64,000 nucleotides of DNA from VRUG01 sp965372745 (GTDB taxonomy: Bacteria > Planctomycetota > Phycisphaerae > Sedimentisphaerales > Anaerobacaceae). The stretch spans positions 1 through 64,000 of the forward strand of contig CBDVDM010000005.1 in the NCBI GenBank assembly GCA_965372745.1, in the 5' to 3' direction. The notes beneath the pieces are model-generated. The model saw only the letters and a program-made list of their open reading frames with translations. It ran no database searches and was not told the origin of the DNA. Within the stretch, counting starts at the first letter, position 1. Every line of letters starts with the position of its first letter. Positions 36,537 through 45,847 of this stretch are shown in pieces. Made by a program: the position numbers and the translations under genes.

Positions 36537-37277
36537 TTAGTATTTAATCCATTCCAGGCAAAGTCCTGCTGCCGGTGCAATAGGCCCGGCAGCGGTGCGG
36601 TCTTTTGCCTTCAATATTTTTTCTATTCTTTCAGCCTGCATTCTTCCAATACCGACTTCTACCAGCGTCCCTACAATATTTCTAACCATATTATATAAAA
36701 AACCGTCACCTTCTACTTCTGTGTGAACATAATCACCTTCTTTAGTAACACACAATCTAAAAATTGTCCTCACCGTATTTTCTCGTGGGTCTGCTGCCGA
36801 CGCAAATGATTTGAAATCCTTTTTGCCAACCAGCAGCTTTGCCGCTCTGTCCATTGCATCGACGTCAAGTTCACTCGACAAATGCCAACAATGCCTGATT
36901 TGTAATACCGGCCGAACCTTGCCCGTATAAATCGTGTAGCGGTAGAGCTTGTTTTTTACATCACTTATAACATCAAAGCCGCCCGGCATCTTAACTGCGT
37001 CAATGACCGCAATATCTTCCGGCAGCCGGTCTGTTATAGCTTTTGCAAAGTTTTCGGTGGGAATTGGAGAATCAATCTCCATCATCGCAACCTGGCCCAA
37101 TGCGCTTACACCGGCATCAGTTCTGCTTGCTCCTGTGATGGAAATTTCAGTATTGGTCAGGCTTTGAATTGCTTCTGTAAGAGTACCCTGAATGGTTTTC
37201 TGTCCCGGCTGAATCGCCCAGCCATGATAGTCACTGCCATCATAACAAATTGTAAGCTTAATCTTACGAACCGCCAT
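36537..37277 (-). CDS. truA: tRNA pseudouridine synthase A
   Basis: A 246-residue TruA, forming pseudouridine at positions 38-40 of tRNA anticodon stems. Seen: TICYDGSDYHGWAIQPGQKT, the catalytic GASRTDAGVSALGQV (Asp in RTD), and FLYNMVRNIVGTLVEVGIGR. It follows asd by 9 bp and is probably co-transcribed. Confidence 0.95.
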   Translation of the reverse strand: MAVRKIKLTICYDGSDYHGWAIQPGQKTIQGTLTEAIQSLTNTEISITGASRTDAGVSALGQVAMMEIDSPIPTENFAKAITDRLPEDIAVIDAVKMPGGFDVISDVKNKLYRYTIYTGKVRPVLQIRHCWHLSSELDVDAMDRAAKLLVGKKDFKSFASAADPRENTVRTIFRLCVTKEGDYVHTEVEGDGFLYNMVRNIVGTLVEVGIGRMQAERIEKILKAKDRTAAGPIAPAAGLCLEWIKY

Positions 37278-37286
37278 AGCAGGCGA

Positions 37287-38288
37287 TTATAACAATTTCT
37301 CTGCGATTTGGACAGCGTTTAAAGCAGCGCCCTTGCGAAGCTGGTCGCCAGCGACCCAGATGTTAATGCCGCGATTTTCAGGTATCGATTCGTCCTGGCG
37401 AATGTGACCAACAAAGATGTTGTCCTTACCGGTAGCGTCTATCGGCATGGGAAAACGATTATTTTCACGGTCATCTATAAGTGAAACCCCCGGCGCAGTA
37501 CTCAGCAGGTCCCGAACCTGCTCGGCAGTTATCGGGTCAATAAATTCCAAGTTGATACTCTCGCAATGCGCTCTGAAAACCGGAATACGAATGCAGGTAC
37601 AGGTAATTGCAATATCGGCACAGTCGAAAATCTTGCGGGTCTCGTTGACCATTTTCATCTCTTCTTCATTATAACCGTTTGGTTTTAATGGAGAATTATG
37701 ACAGAAAACATTAAAGGCTATCTGATACGGAAAAGCCTTGCAGGTAGGTTCTTTGCCTTCAAGGATTTCACGACTCTGATTTTCAAGTTCATCAATAGCA
37801 GCCTGACCTGCACCGCTTGCTGCCTGATAAGTGCTCACTACCATTCGCTTGATGGGGTTGGCTTTGTGTAAAGGCCAGACCGGCACTATACCGATAATTG
37901 TCGAACAGTTCGGATTGGCAATTATCCCTTTATGATTGGCAATCTCCTGCGGATTTATTTCAGGGATTACCAAAGGCACATCCGCATCCATTCTAAACGC
38001 TGAAGAGTTATCAACTACCACAGCTCCAGCCTTTGCCGCTGCCGGTGCAAACTCCCTGCTTCTGGCACCGCCGGCACTAAACAGAGCAATGTCGATTCCA
38101 TCAAAACTTTTTTCGGTTAGTTCTTCAACAATATAATCCTTGCCTCTGAAATTTATTACCTTGCCAGCTGAACGACTGCTGGCGAGCATCTTTAATGAAT
38201 CAAATGCGAATTCTCTTTCCTGCAGAATACTCAAAAATTCCTGTCCGACTGCTCCGGTTACTCCCGCTATGGCTAATCTACAACCCAT
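37287..38288 (-). CDS. asd: Aspartate-semialdehyde dehydrogenase
   Basis: A 333-residue enzyme reducing aspartyl phosphate to aspartate semialdehyde for Lys, Met and Thr synthesis and diaminopimelate. NAD(P) motif AIAGVTGAVGQEFL, active-site Cys in NPNCSTIIGI, YQAASGAGQAAI, and RIPVFRAHCESI with the catalytic His. GGGAG is 8 nt before the ATG. It supplies the pathway that MetX (53.2 kb) continues toward methionine. Confidence 0.95.
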   Translation of the reverse strand: MGCRLAIAGVTGAVGQEFLSILQEREFAFDSLKMLASSRSAGKVINFRGKDYIVEELTEKSFDGIDIALFSAGGARSREFAPAAAKAGAVVVDNSSAFRMDADVPLVIPEINPQEIANHKGIIANPNCSTIIGIVPVWPLHKANPIKRMVVSTYQAASGAGQAAIDELENQSREILEGKEPTCKAFPYQIAFNVFCHNSPLKPNGYNEEEMKMVNETRKIFDCADIAITCTCIRIPVFRAHCESINLEFIDPITAEQVRDLLSTAPGVSLIDDRENNRFPMPIDATGKDNIFVGHIRQDESIPENRGINIWVAGDQLRKGAALNAVQIAEKLL

Positions 38289-38508
38289 TGTTAAAAACTC
38301 CCAAAAACATATTCATAAATAATGCAACAGGCAGCCTGATTAGACTGCCCTTTAAAATCCGTTAAAACCTAAATTGTAGCTTGGGATTATAACAAGTTTT
38401 TCGGAAAACTGCAATAGGCTATACAAAGACTTTTTCTGTTTTTCTCTGCCTGCTTTCGGCCATTACTGCGGCAATATATTTATTTTAATAACAGGATATG
38501 TAAACTTT

Positions 38509-38545
38509 AAAAAAAGACCCCGTTTGTTTTAAAGCGTGGTCTTTT
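38509..38545 (-). terminator. Terminator of the HtrA gene
   Basis: AAAAGACC (38512-38519) pairs with GGTCTTTT (38538-38545); read on the minus strand the hairpin is followed by a run of T (the A-run at 38509-38515), about 30 bp after the protease stop codon. Confidence 0.75.
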
Positions 38546-38573
38546 GAGCATTGCATTTATTGTTTATCGGTTT

Positions 38574-40058
38574 TTAATCTTCAGGAAATTCAAGCACGAT
38601 GTACCAACTGGAACGACCGTTATAAACTAATAACACCACGGAACCTTTTTTGACAGCCGGCTCTATCGCCTCTTTAAACTCTTTCGTATTTTTAACCGTC
38701 TTGCGGTTCACTTCTGTAATCAGCATTCCACGTCTTATCCCGGCAGATTCAGCCCTCGAACCGTACTCAACCTCGGTCACCACAACACCTTCGGTGTTCT
38801 CATAACCCAAATGCTCTGCCAATTCATCCGTCAGATTTTGAATACTGATTCCAAGCTTTTCCATAACCTTTGATTCTGCAGCTATCATCTGCTCGGCAGG
38901 ACGCTCACCCAGTTCAACAGTAATTTTTTTGCGTTTTCCGTCTCGAAGCACAACAAGCTCTACCTTTGTGCCCGGCTTTAACATGGCAACTTTTCGTTGG
39001 AGTTCATTGGCTTTGTTAACTGTTTTGCCTTCGAACTCTATCACTATATCACCTTTTTTAACCCCGGCTTTGCCTGCAGCTGAATCTTCGCTGACATCCG
39101 GTATCAATACACCTTTGGTATTTTCTTCCAGGCCGAATGACCTAGCAAGCTTAGGCGTTAAATCCTGAATTACAACACCCATAAACCCTCGAACAACCTT
39201 ACCGCCTTCGATGAGTTGCTCGTAAACGTTTTTAGCCAGATTGATAGGTATTGCCAGGCCAATTCCTACATTACCCTGTGCGCCAATTATTGCCGTATTA
39301 ATACCTACCACTTTTCCATCCAGATTGATTAATGGGCCTCCTGAGTTGCCTCTGTTTATCGCTGCATCGGTCTGGATAAAATTCTCATACTCTGCCAAAC
39401 CAAGGCCGCTTCTGCCTTTGGCACTTACAATACCGGCAGTTACTGTATGACTCAACCCAAACGGATTGCCAATCGCAAGAACCCATTCACCTACTTCTAT
39501 TTTATCCGAGTCTGCAAGTTCAAGTATCGCTAGTTTCTCAGCTTCTATCTTTATAACCGCTACTTCTGACGCTGGGTCCGTACCAATGATTTCCGCCTTG
39601 AATTCCCGCTCATCTACTAACTTGACAGTGATTTTGCTTGCACCTTCAATAACATGATTGTTTGTTAAAATATAACCATCCGATGAAACAATAAAACCTG
39701 AACCCATTGCCGTCTGTTTATAATCCTTACGCGGAGATCGACGTTTCTTAAATGGCCTGCCAAAGAAAAAATCAAAAAAGTCATCATCTAAAGGTCCAAA
39801 ATCATCCCCAAAAGGTGACCGCTGTAACCGTGAACGTCCTGCTGAAACCTTCTTCTCTGCTGTAATCCAGACTACCGCAGGTGACGTTTTTTCCGCTATC
39901 TCTGCAAATGCCTTACCTATCTGACGAAGTGCGGTAATGCTATTGCTGTCCTGACAAATTGCCGGCACTGCCGATATCGACATTACAAAGACAAAAAGAA
40001 TTGAAACAACAAGATAACGTGTGGTTCTCTGACTGGTTCGGCTATTTGAAACTTTCAT
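38574..40058 (-). CDS. Do/HtrA-family periplasmic serine protease
   Basis: A 494-residue DegP/HtrA protease for envelope protein quality control. An N-terminal signal (YLVVSILFVFVMSISAVPAI) leads to a trypsin-like domain with His in LTNNHVIEGAS (about residue 136), Asp in DPASEVAVIKI (about 165) and Ser in RGNSGGPLINLDG (about 240), then two PDZ domains (about 285-375 and 400-490). The catalytic triad is intact. AAGGAGC lies 5 nt before the ATG. Monocistronic by appearance, with its own terminator. Confidence 0.95.
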   Translation of the reverse strand: MKVSNSRTSQRTTRYLVVSILFVFVMSISAVPAICQDSNSITALRQIGKAFAEIAEKTSPAVVWITAEKKVSAGRSRLQRSPFGDDFGPLDDDFFDFFFGRPFKKRRSPRKDYKQTAMGSGFIVSSDGYILTNNHVIEGASKITVKLVDEREFKAEIIGTDPASEVAVIKIEAEKLAILELADSDKIEVGEWVLAIGNPFGLSHTVTAGIVSAKGRSGLGLAEYENFIQTDAAINRGNSGGPLINLDGKVVGINTAIIGAQGNVGIGLAIPINLAKNVYEQLIEGGKVVRGFMGVVIQDLTPKLARSFGLEENTKGVLIPDVSEDSAAGKAGVKKGDIVIEFEGKTVNKANELQRKVAMLKPGTKVELVVLRDGKRKKITVELGERPAEQMIAAESKVMEKLGISIQNLTDELAEHLGYENTEGVVVTEVEYGSRAESAGIRRGMLITEVNRKTVKNTKEFKEAIEPAVKKGSVVLLVYNGRSSWYIVLEFPED

Positions 40059-40189
40059 CTTTGCTCCTTTGGTTTTAGTTGAAAAATTACGTAAAAAGCC
40101 ATTGTAATGACCTTTATACGGTCTTTCCCACCTTCAGGTTCGCTACGCCGGATTTTTTATATAACCTTATTAAAAGTCGGAACTTAATC

Positions 40190-41278
40190 TTATCCGATTT
40201 CCTCGTCAATCCAACCCAACAGTTCCTTCAAATCATCAAGCGTTATATCACCCATGTGGGCAATACGAAAAGTCTCTTCTTTTAAACCGCCGTAGCCGTT
40301 TCCAAAAACAGTATTGTGCTTTTGCTGAACAGCTTTGATAGTCTCAGCTACGTTTATAGTCCTGGTGTTTTTAATCGTAGTAAGGGTATTAGAGGCGTAT
40401 TTTTCCTCACAGAAGAGAGCGAATTTTTCTTTTGCCCATCCTCGAACAAATTCGGCCATAGCTTTATGGCGGTTCCATGTGTTTTCGATGCCTTCGCTAA
40501 TCAGCTTTTCGCATTGATAATTCAACGCCATAATATGAGGGATATTCGGTGTTACGAGCGTTTGATTTTTTGCTGCAGCTTTTGCCCAAAGCTGAAAATC
40601 AAAATAATATCCTCTATCCGGAACATCTTTGCTTTTTTCAATCGCCCGGTTACTTACAGCCGCAACCGCCAACCCCGGCGGTATCGCAAAAGCCTTCTGT
40701 ACCGATGCAAATGTCACGTCCCAGCCGAGATCATCGAAATGTAAAGGCAATCCTACCATCGCACTAACCGAATCGACGAAGACAAGTACATCCGGATATT
40801 TTTTCTTCATCATCTCAGCTATTTCGTAGACGGGATTTGTAAGGCCTGTGCTTGTTTCATTGTAAACGAGTGTAATCGCAGCGTAGTTTCCACTTGATAA
40901 TTTCTCATCAATTGCCTCCGCCGTTATAGCCCGGCCCCATTCGACCTTGAGCTCATCAGCCTGCCTGCCGCAGCTTCTTACTACATCCGCCCACTTGTCA
41001 CTAAACGCTCCGCACATAGTGCAAAGCACTTTTTCATTCTGGCAAACACAGTTGCGAATAGCTGCCTCCCATATACCAGATGCGCTCGACGTAGATAAAA
41101 ATACGTTTTGTTCAGTGAAGAAAATCTTTTTCAGCATCTCAACCGTTTCCCCGTGCAACTGGGCATACTCTTTGCCGCGATGACCTAACGTAGGCCGTGC
41201 AAGCTGTTGTAGAACATCTTCGTTTACCTTTACCGGACCTGGAATAAACAGCCTCGGTGGATTTTTCCAGTCTGTCAT
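40190..41278 (-). CDS. Class V PLP aminotransferase
   Basis: A 362-residue aminotransferase of the alanine-glyoxylate / phosphoserine-type group: LFIPGPVKVNEDVLQQLARP, GHRGKEYAQL, FVDSVSAMVGLPLHFDDLGW, and FASVQKAFAIPPGLAVAAVS with the PLP-binding Lys. Exact substrate is uncertain: serine-glyoxylate, alanine-glyoxylate or phosphoserine are all possible. ATG 41278 has AAGGAG 8 nt upstream, and a TACCCT/AGGGTA hairpin (repeat copy 3) directly ahead of that. The DUF1015 gene upstream on the same strand suggests a serine-metabolism link, by inference. Confidence 0.88.
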   Translation of the reverse strand: MTDWKNPPRLFIPGPVKVNEDVLQQLARPTLGHRGKEYAQLHGETVEMLKKIFFTEQNVFLSTSSASGIWEAAIRNCVCQNEKVLCTMCGAFSDKWADVVRSCGRQADELKVEWGRAITAEAIDEKLSSGNYAAITLVYNETSTGLTNPVYEIAEMMKKKYPDVLVFVDSVSAMVGLPLHFDDLGWDVTFASVQKAFAIPPGLAVAAVSNRAIEKSKDVPDRGYYFDFQLWAKAAAKNQTLVTPNIPHIMALNYQCEKLISEGIENTWNRHKAMAEFVRGWAKEKFALFCEEKYASNTLTTIKNTRTINVAETIKAVQQKHNTVFGNGYGGLKEETFRIAHMGDITLDDLKELLGWIDEEIG

Positions 41279-41295
41279 TTGCAAAACTCCTTGTT

Positions 41296-41325
41296 ATACC
41301 CTTTAGGGTAATAAATTACGCGTTC
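41296..41325 (-). repeat. Dispersed intergenic repeat, copy 3 (partial, inverted)
   Basis: The 20-base core ATACCCTTTAGGGTAATAAA is identical to the reverse complement of the ends of copies 1 and 2, then diverges around ACGCGTT. It sits 4 nt ahead of the aminotransferase ribosome binding site, so its hairpin would lie in the 5' untranslated region. Confidence 0.75.
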
Positions 41326-41399
41326 AGTTTCTATAAGTAACAATCAATAAGCAAGCTATTGATAAAACACAATTATTAAAGGCAATTGGCAGTATCAAA

Positions 41400-42710
41400 T
41401 TACATCTTGTAAATTGTTAATCCAGTATAAACCTTCGGATAAAAATATGTCGATTTCTGCGGCATCTTTTCACCCGCTGTTGCCACCTGTTTGACCTGTT
41501 CAATCGTAGGGGCATTGGTGAAAAATGCCACCTGTTTTTCTTTATTATCAACCATCGTTATTGACTCTTCAATCGCCGTTGCCGTATCTTTTACGAACTC
41601 CACATATTCTCCACCCGCCACTTTCTCCTCATCAATACCAAGCAGTTTTTCTAAAATCAGCTTATGCAAAACCGAGACATCCAGCGATTTCCAGGGTACA
41701 CTTTTCCCCGGTGCCATCGAATCCATCGCATTTTTGTTCACCAAAACAGCAGCATAAAATGCGTCGCCTCCGGCATATATTCCGAATGCACTTTTTCCCT
41801 GCTTCTGCCCCGTTTTAATTTGAGAAAGCATCTCCTGCTTCGCTTCCGTTTTAGTCCGTTCTGATTCGAATCCAAGCTCGGTCACTTCAAAATTTCCTTT
41901 CAAACCCGCTAATAAATTTCCGAGCCTGAAATTCCCGACATTATTGACGAGACGATGAGTAGCCAAAATTCTCATCCCCTCATTATGAGTGTTGACAAAC
42001 GCAAACAATTGATATTTAGCTGCGTCTTTACCGGTTTGCCTGTATAACTCCAATGCCGTTTCATAACGATGATGACCGTCTGCTATGATACAGCTTTTAT
42101 CCTCCATCATCCTTTTTATTACGTCAATTTCCTGTTCCGCTTCAATTCTAAAGAGCCGGTGCCTGGCTTGCTGCTCATCAACAAAATCAATTAACGCCTT
42201 ATCCCTCGATGTGTTTTCTATAATCTTATCTGCTATTCTCTGCCGGTCGTCATAAAGCATAAATACCAGCCCGAATTTGGCGTTGGTTGCTTTCTGGAGG
42301 TTCAAGCGGTCTACTTTCGGTTTGCTCATCGTCTGCTCATGAGGCTTTACCTTGTCGCCAAACTCTTCAATCTTGCCCAAAGAGATAAAACCGCTTCGCT
42401 GGAAATTATGCCTGCCAATCTCAAAGTCCTGCACGTAAGCATAGATGCACTCCCGGCTGTCCTGTTTCAAAACACCATTTTCTATCCATTCGTTAAGATA
42501 CTGTGCTGCTCTGGTATATTGGTTATTCGTTTCGTTATCATCAAAACTGGCTTTGCCTTTGATAATCCGTACAATATTGTATTCGTTTTTTGCGTAAAGC
42601 TGCTCCTGTGTCTCTGTATTGATAACATCATAAGGCGGAGCGATACAACTGCCCGTATCACCGACCAGCTTTTCATTGAACCTGAATGCTTTAAATGCCT
42701 TTATTTCCAT
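41400..42710 (-). CDS. DUF1015 family protein
   Basis: A 436-residue protein with the DUF1015 signature: IKAFKAFRFNEKLVG, CIAPPYDVINTETQEQLYAK, YAYVQDFEIGRHNFQRSGFI, IADGHHRYETALEL (conserved His-His) and a C-terminal KLILEKLLGIDEE. Enzymatic role is not established for this copy. ATG 42710 is chosen because the family begins exactly there (MEIKAF); the longer ORF from 42821 runs into hydrophobic nonsense. It lies between nfnB and the aminotransferase on the same strand. Confidence 0.88.
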   Translation of the reverse strand: MEIKAFKAFRFNEKLVGDTGSCIAPPYDVINTETQEQLYAKNEYNIVRIIKGKASFDDNETNNQYTRAAQYLNEWIENGVLKQDSRECIYAYVQDFEIGRHNFQRSGFISLGKIEEFGDKVKPHEQTMSKPKVDRLNLQKATNAKFGLVFMLYDDRQRIADKIIENTSRDKALIDFVDEQQARHRLFRIEAEQEIDVIKRMMEDKSCIIADGHHRYETALELYRQTGKDAAKYQLFAFVNTHNEGMRILATHRLVNNVGNFRLGNLLAGLKGNFEVTELGFESERTKTEAKQEMLSQIKTGQKQGKSAFGIYAGGDAFYAAVLVNKNAMDSMAPGKSVPWKSLDVSVLHKLILEKLLGIDEEKVAGGEYVEFVKDTATAIEESITMVDNKEKQVAFFTNAPTIEQVKQVATAGEKMPQKSTYFYPKVYTGLTIYKM

Positions 42711-42836
42711 TAGAAACCACCAAAAATCGCGATTTGAACTGTTCTCAAAGCCAAAATCACTTAAAATCTGAAAGGGAAAATTTAAAAACGGGATGATACG
42801 AAAGAATAAGAGATTTGTCAATTATCATCACACTTT

Positions 42837-44303
42837 TTAGGCCAGGTATTTGTTTATTCCCGCTGCTGCTATCCTGCCCTGCCCCATCGCTAATATCACC
42901 GTTGCCGCCCCAAGCACAATATCTCCGCCGGCATATACCCCTTCCATATTCGTTCTGCAGTTCTCATCGACGACGATATTGCCCCACTTATTAAATTCCA
43001 GCCCGGGAGTTGTCTGCTGAACCAGGGGATTCACGCCATTGCCGATTGCTATTATTAGTGTGTCTATATCAATTGTAAATTCCGACTCTTCAATCGGTAC
43101 AGGCCTTCGTCTGCCGGACTCGTCCGGCTCACCCAGCTCATACTTCAAACACTCAATCGCCTTTACTTTACTGTTCTCATCACCAATTACCCGCTTCGGA
43201 GCCTGCAGTATATGAAATTCCACACCCTCTTCTTTTGCATGGTGTACCTCCTCAATTCGAGCCGGCATCTCCTTTTCGCTTCTACGGTATACCAGGTAAA
43301 CCTTATCGGCACCCAATCTAACCGCCATTCTCGCTGAATCCATCGCGACATTACCACCACCGATTACTGCTACTTTCCTTGATATTGCTATCGGTGTATC
43401 CGCTCCCCTGCCGAAATCATACGCCTTCATCAAATTCGCACGTGTCAAATATTCATTCGCACTATAAACACCTACAAACGACTCTCCTTCTATGCCCATA
43501 AAACGAGGCAGCCCTGCGCCAACACCAATATAGACAGCGTCAAAACCGTCTTCTTCCATCAACTGCTCAATTGTTCTTGTTTTGCCGACAACAAAATTGA
43601 ACACAATTTTAACGCCCATCTTTTCCAGGACGTCAATCTCCTCCTGTACGATAGCTTTAGGCAAACGAAATTCCGGTATTCCATAAACCATCACTCCGCC
43701 CGGCTTGTGAAACGCCTCGAATATTGTCACATCATGGCCAGCCCTTCGAGTGTCAGCTGCTGCAACAATAGCTCCCGGCCCCGAACCTATGAGCGCAACT
43801 TTTTTACCGGTTCCTGCTGCCACTGCCGGTATACTGTCTTGTTTTGACCAATCGGCCACGAACCTTTCAAGCCGACCTATTGATACCGCCTTGCTTACGT
43901 CCTTAAATTTCAACCCAACGGTACATTTCTCCTGACACTGGATCTCCTGCGGGCAAACACGGCCGCAAACCGCTGGCAAGAGCGAGTTTTCTTTGATAAC
44001 ATCTAAAGCCTCTTTGTAATTACCGTCCGCAATACAGGTTATAAAGTCCTTAATTTTAATCCGAACAGGACATCCGCTTACACACGGTGCGGTCTTGCAT
44101 TGCAGGCATCGAAGGGCCTCTAATCTTGCTTCTGATTCCGTATAGCCCAGTGCAACCTCATTTACATTTTTCCGCCTTTCAACCGCATCCTGCGCGGGCA
44201 TATCCTGAGCTGGAATCTCATATCTGTCTGAAGGCTTTAATCCTTCACTGTCACGTTTGGCTAAAAGCCTTTCTAATAATTCCTGTCTTTCTTTTTCCGT
44301 CAC
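42837..44303 (-). CDS. nfnB: NADPH-dependent oxidoreductase NfnB / GltA-like subunit
   Basis: A 488-residue flavoprotein. N-terminal cluster-binding cysteines (CLQCKTAPCVSGCPVRIKIK and CGRVCPQEIQCQEKC) are followed by two dinucleotide folds (GSGPGAIVAAADTRRAGHDV and VIGGGNVAMDSARMAVRLGA) and the C-terminal YAGGDIVLGAATVILAMGQG. Alone this would be called glutamate synthase small/GltA, but no large GltB is here and the preceding gene is its NfnA partner, so NfnB of the electron-bifurcating NADH-dependent ferredoxin:NADP oxidoreductase is the better call. It starts with GTG at 44303. Confidence 0.87.
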   Translation of the reverse strand: MTEKERQELLERLLAKRDSEGLKPSDRYEIPAQDMPAQDAVERRKNVNEVALGYTESEARLEALRCLQCKTAPCVSGCPVRIKIKDFITCIADGNYKEALDVIKENSLLPAVCGRVCPQEIQCQEKCTVGLKFKDVSKAVSIGRLERFVADWSKQDSIPAVAAGTGKKVALIGSGPGAIVAAADTRRAGHDVTIFEAFHKPGGVMVYGIPEFRLPKAIVQEEIDVLEKMGVKIVFNFVVGKTRTIEQLMEEDGFDAVYIGVGAGLPRFMGIEGESFVGVYSANEYLTRANLMKAYDFGRGADTPIAISRKVAVIGGGNVAMDSARMAVRLGADKVYLVYRRSEKEMPARIEEVHHAKEEGVEFHILQAPKRVIGDENSKVKAIECLKYELGEPDESGRRRPVPIEESEFTIDIDTLIIAIGNGVNPLVQQTTPGLEFNKWGNIVVDENCRTNMEGVYAGGDIVLGAATVILAMGQGRIAAAGINKYLA

Positions 44304-44330
44304 CGCAAGAATCCCTGTTATGATTGGCTG

Positions 44331-44352
44331 TTATTGACACAATTGTCAATAA
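44331..44352 (-). promoter_or_regulatory. Intercistronic hairpin between nfnA and nfnB
   Basis: TTATTGACA (44331-44339), 4-nt loop, TGTCAATAA (44344-44352): a perfect 9-bp stem in the 67-bp gap. No T-run on the minus strand, so it is not a terminator; mRNA processing, stability or an operator are possible. Confidence 0.6.
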
Positions 44353-44370
44353 TCAGCAGGTAATACTCGA

Positions 44371-45228
44371 CTATGGTTGGTCAAGACCAATTTTACATTT
44401 ATGTTTTATGTATTTCTCGTGTGCCTGTTGCTCCTGGTCATGGTAAGCAGCAAGTCTTTTTATCATCAAATCAAAGTTTACCTTATGGCCATCAAATTCA
44501 GGCCCGTCGACACATACAAATTTCGGTTTTCCGTCTATTTCCACACGACAGCCTCCGCACATTCCTGTGCCGTCAATCATTATCGTATTCAGTGATACCT
44601 CCGTCGATACACCATACTGCCTGGTCACTTCACAGCAGAATTTCATCATTATTGCAGGGCCTATCACAAACGCCTTATCCGGCTTTTCGTCTCGCTGACA
44701 AAGCTCTTTCAAAGGTTCTGTCACCAGGGCCTTGCGCCCATAAGAACCGTCATCGGTTGTAACTATCAGCTCATTACTTATTTTGGCAAATTCATCCTCG
44801 AGAATCAAAAGCTCCCTGTTCCTCGCACCCAGAATACTGATTACTTTGTTGCCGCACTGCTTAAGTGCCGTTGCTATGGGAAGCAACGGTGCGTTACCGA
44901 TTCCGCCTCCGACACAAACCACGGTTCCGAAATTTTCTATATGTGTCGGGTTACCTAACGGCCCTGCAATGTTTGCGATTTCATCACCTTGCTTTAAATC
45001 CGCTAATTCCGATGTCGTTTTACCGACCCTCTGCCATACAAGACGTATGCTGCCCTTATCCGCATCGGCGCCCGCTATCGTCAAAGGTATTCGCTCGCTG
45101 TAATCATTATTTATACTGATAATTACAAATTGTCCCGGTTTTCTCGCCCGCGCTATAAGCGGAGCCTCAATTTCGGCTGTAAAAACATGCTCAGAAAGCC
45201 TTTTTTTTGACAAAATTTTATGTCCCAT
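44371..45228 (-). CDS. nfnA: Ferredoxin-NADP reductase subunit NfnA / SudB-like
   Basis: A 285-residue ferredoxin-NADP reductase-fold protein: ARKPGQFVIISINNDYSERI and PLTIAG (FAD site), VCVGGGIGNAPLLPIATALK (NAD(P) site), and a C-terminal [2Fe-2S] cysteine set GTGMCGGCRVEIDGKPKFVC. With NfnB it couples ferredoxin and NADH oxidation to NADP reduction. The same family includes sulfide dehydrogenase SudB and the gamma subunit of the hydrogenase at 49.4 kb. The ATG at 45228 is preferred over the TTG one codon earlier. Confidence 0.87.
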   Translation of the reverse strand: MGHKILSKKRLSEHVFTAEIEAPLIARARKPGQFVIISINNDYSERIPLTIAGADADKGSIRLVWQRVGKTTSELADLKQGDEIANIAGPLGNPTHIENFGTVVCVGGGIGNAPLLPIATALKQCGNKVISILGARNRELLILEDEFAKISNELIVTTDDGSYGRKALVTEPLKELCQRDEKPDKAFVIGPAIMMKFCCEVTRQYGVSTEVSLNTIMIDGTGMCGGCRVEIDGKPKFVCVDGPEFDGHKVNFDLMIKRLAAYHDQEQQAHEKYIKHKCKIGLDQP

Positions 45229-45308
45229 CAACTTTTTCTACCAAAAAACCGTGAAAAATACATAATTAAACCATGATATTAAACCACATTACTCCTAAAT
45301 TACCCAAC

Positions 45309-45328
45309 TCTATTTACTTATAAATAGA
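45309..45328. repeat. 8-bp palindromic hairpin upstream of nfnA
   Basis: TCTATTTA, loop CTTA, TAAATAGA, 80 bp before nfnA in the trx-nfnA gap. AT-rich, without T-run; possibly an operator, possibly chance. Confidence 0.35.
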
Positions 45329-45452
45329 ATAAGAGATTTTTATGTTCTTGTCGCCGAAACTGATACTTAATTTGGAAATAAGGAACCGGCCTAAAAAAAA
45401 CCGGTAAAAACGGTGTGTGTGGGATGTGGGATGCAAAAATCAGTTACCCTGT

Positions 45453-45782
45453 TCAAAGCAGCTCATCGATTGCAGAGGCGATACCCTTTTTACTTGTTAG
45501 ACCCACCCATTTTTTTTGCACCTGACCGTCTTTGAATAATATTATGGTTGGTATTGCACTTATACCGAATTCCATTGCACTGTCGCGGGAATCATCGGTA
45601 TTTAGTTTGCATATTCTGGCCTTGTCTTTATATTCACCGGCTATCTCTTCCAAAATCGGAGCTATCATCTTGCAAGGCCCGCACCAGGGTGCCCAAAAAT
45701 CCACTAAAACAGGCATTTGAGAATCATGTACTATATCATCAAAAGTGGCATCTGTTAACTCCTCTACATTACCTGCCATCAT
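45453..45782 (-). CDS. trxA: Thioredoxin
   Basis: A 109-residue thioredoxin with the redox site FWAPWCGPCKMIAPILEEIA (CGPC) at about residues 33-36 and the cis-Pro loop ISAIPTIILFKDGQ. AAAGGA precedes the double ATG at 45782. Single-domain, cytoplasmic, no signal peptide. Confidence 0.95.
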   Translation of the reverse strand: MMAGNVEELTDATFDDIVHDSQMPVLVDFWAPWCGPCKMIAPILEEIAGEYKDKARICKLNTDDSRDSAMEFGISAIPTIILFKDGQVQKKWVGLTSKKGIASAIDELL

Positions 45783-45847
45783 CGTATCCTTTCTATTTTA
45801 TTTGTCATTAATCAGCACCAGCATTTTAGTAATCCGACTTTGCCTTG

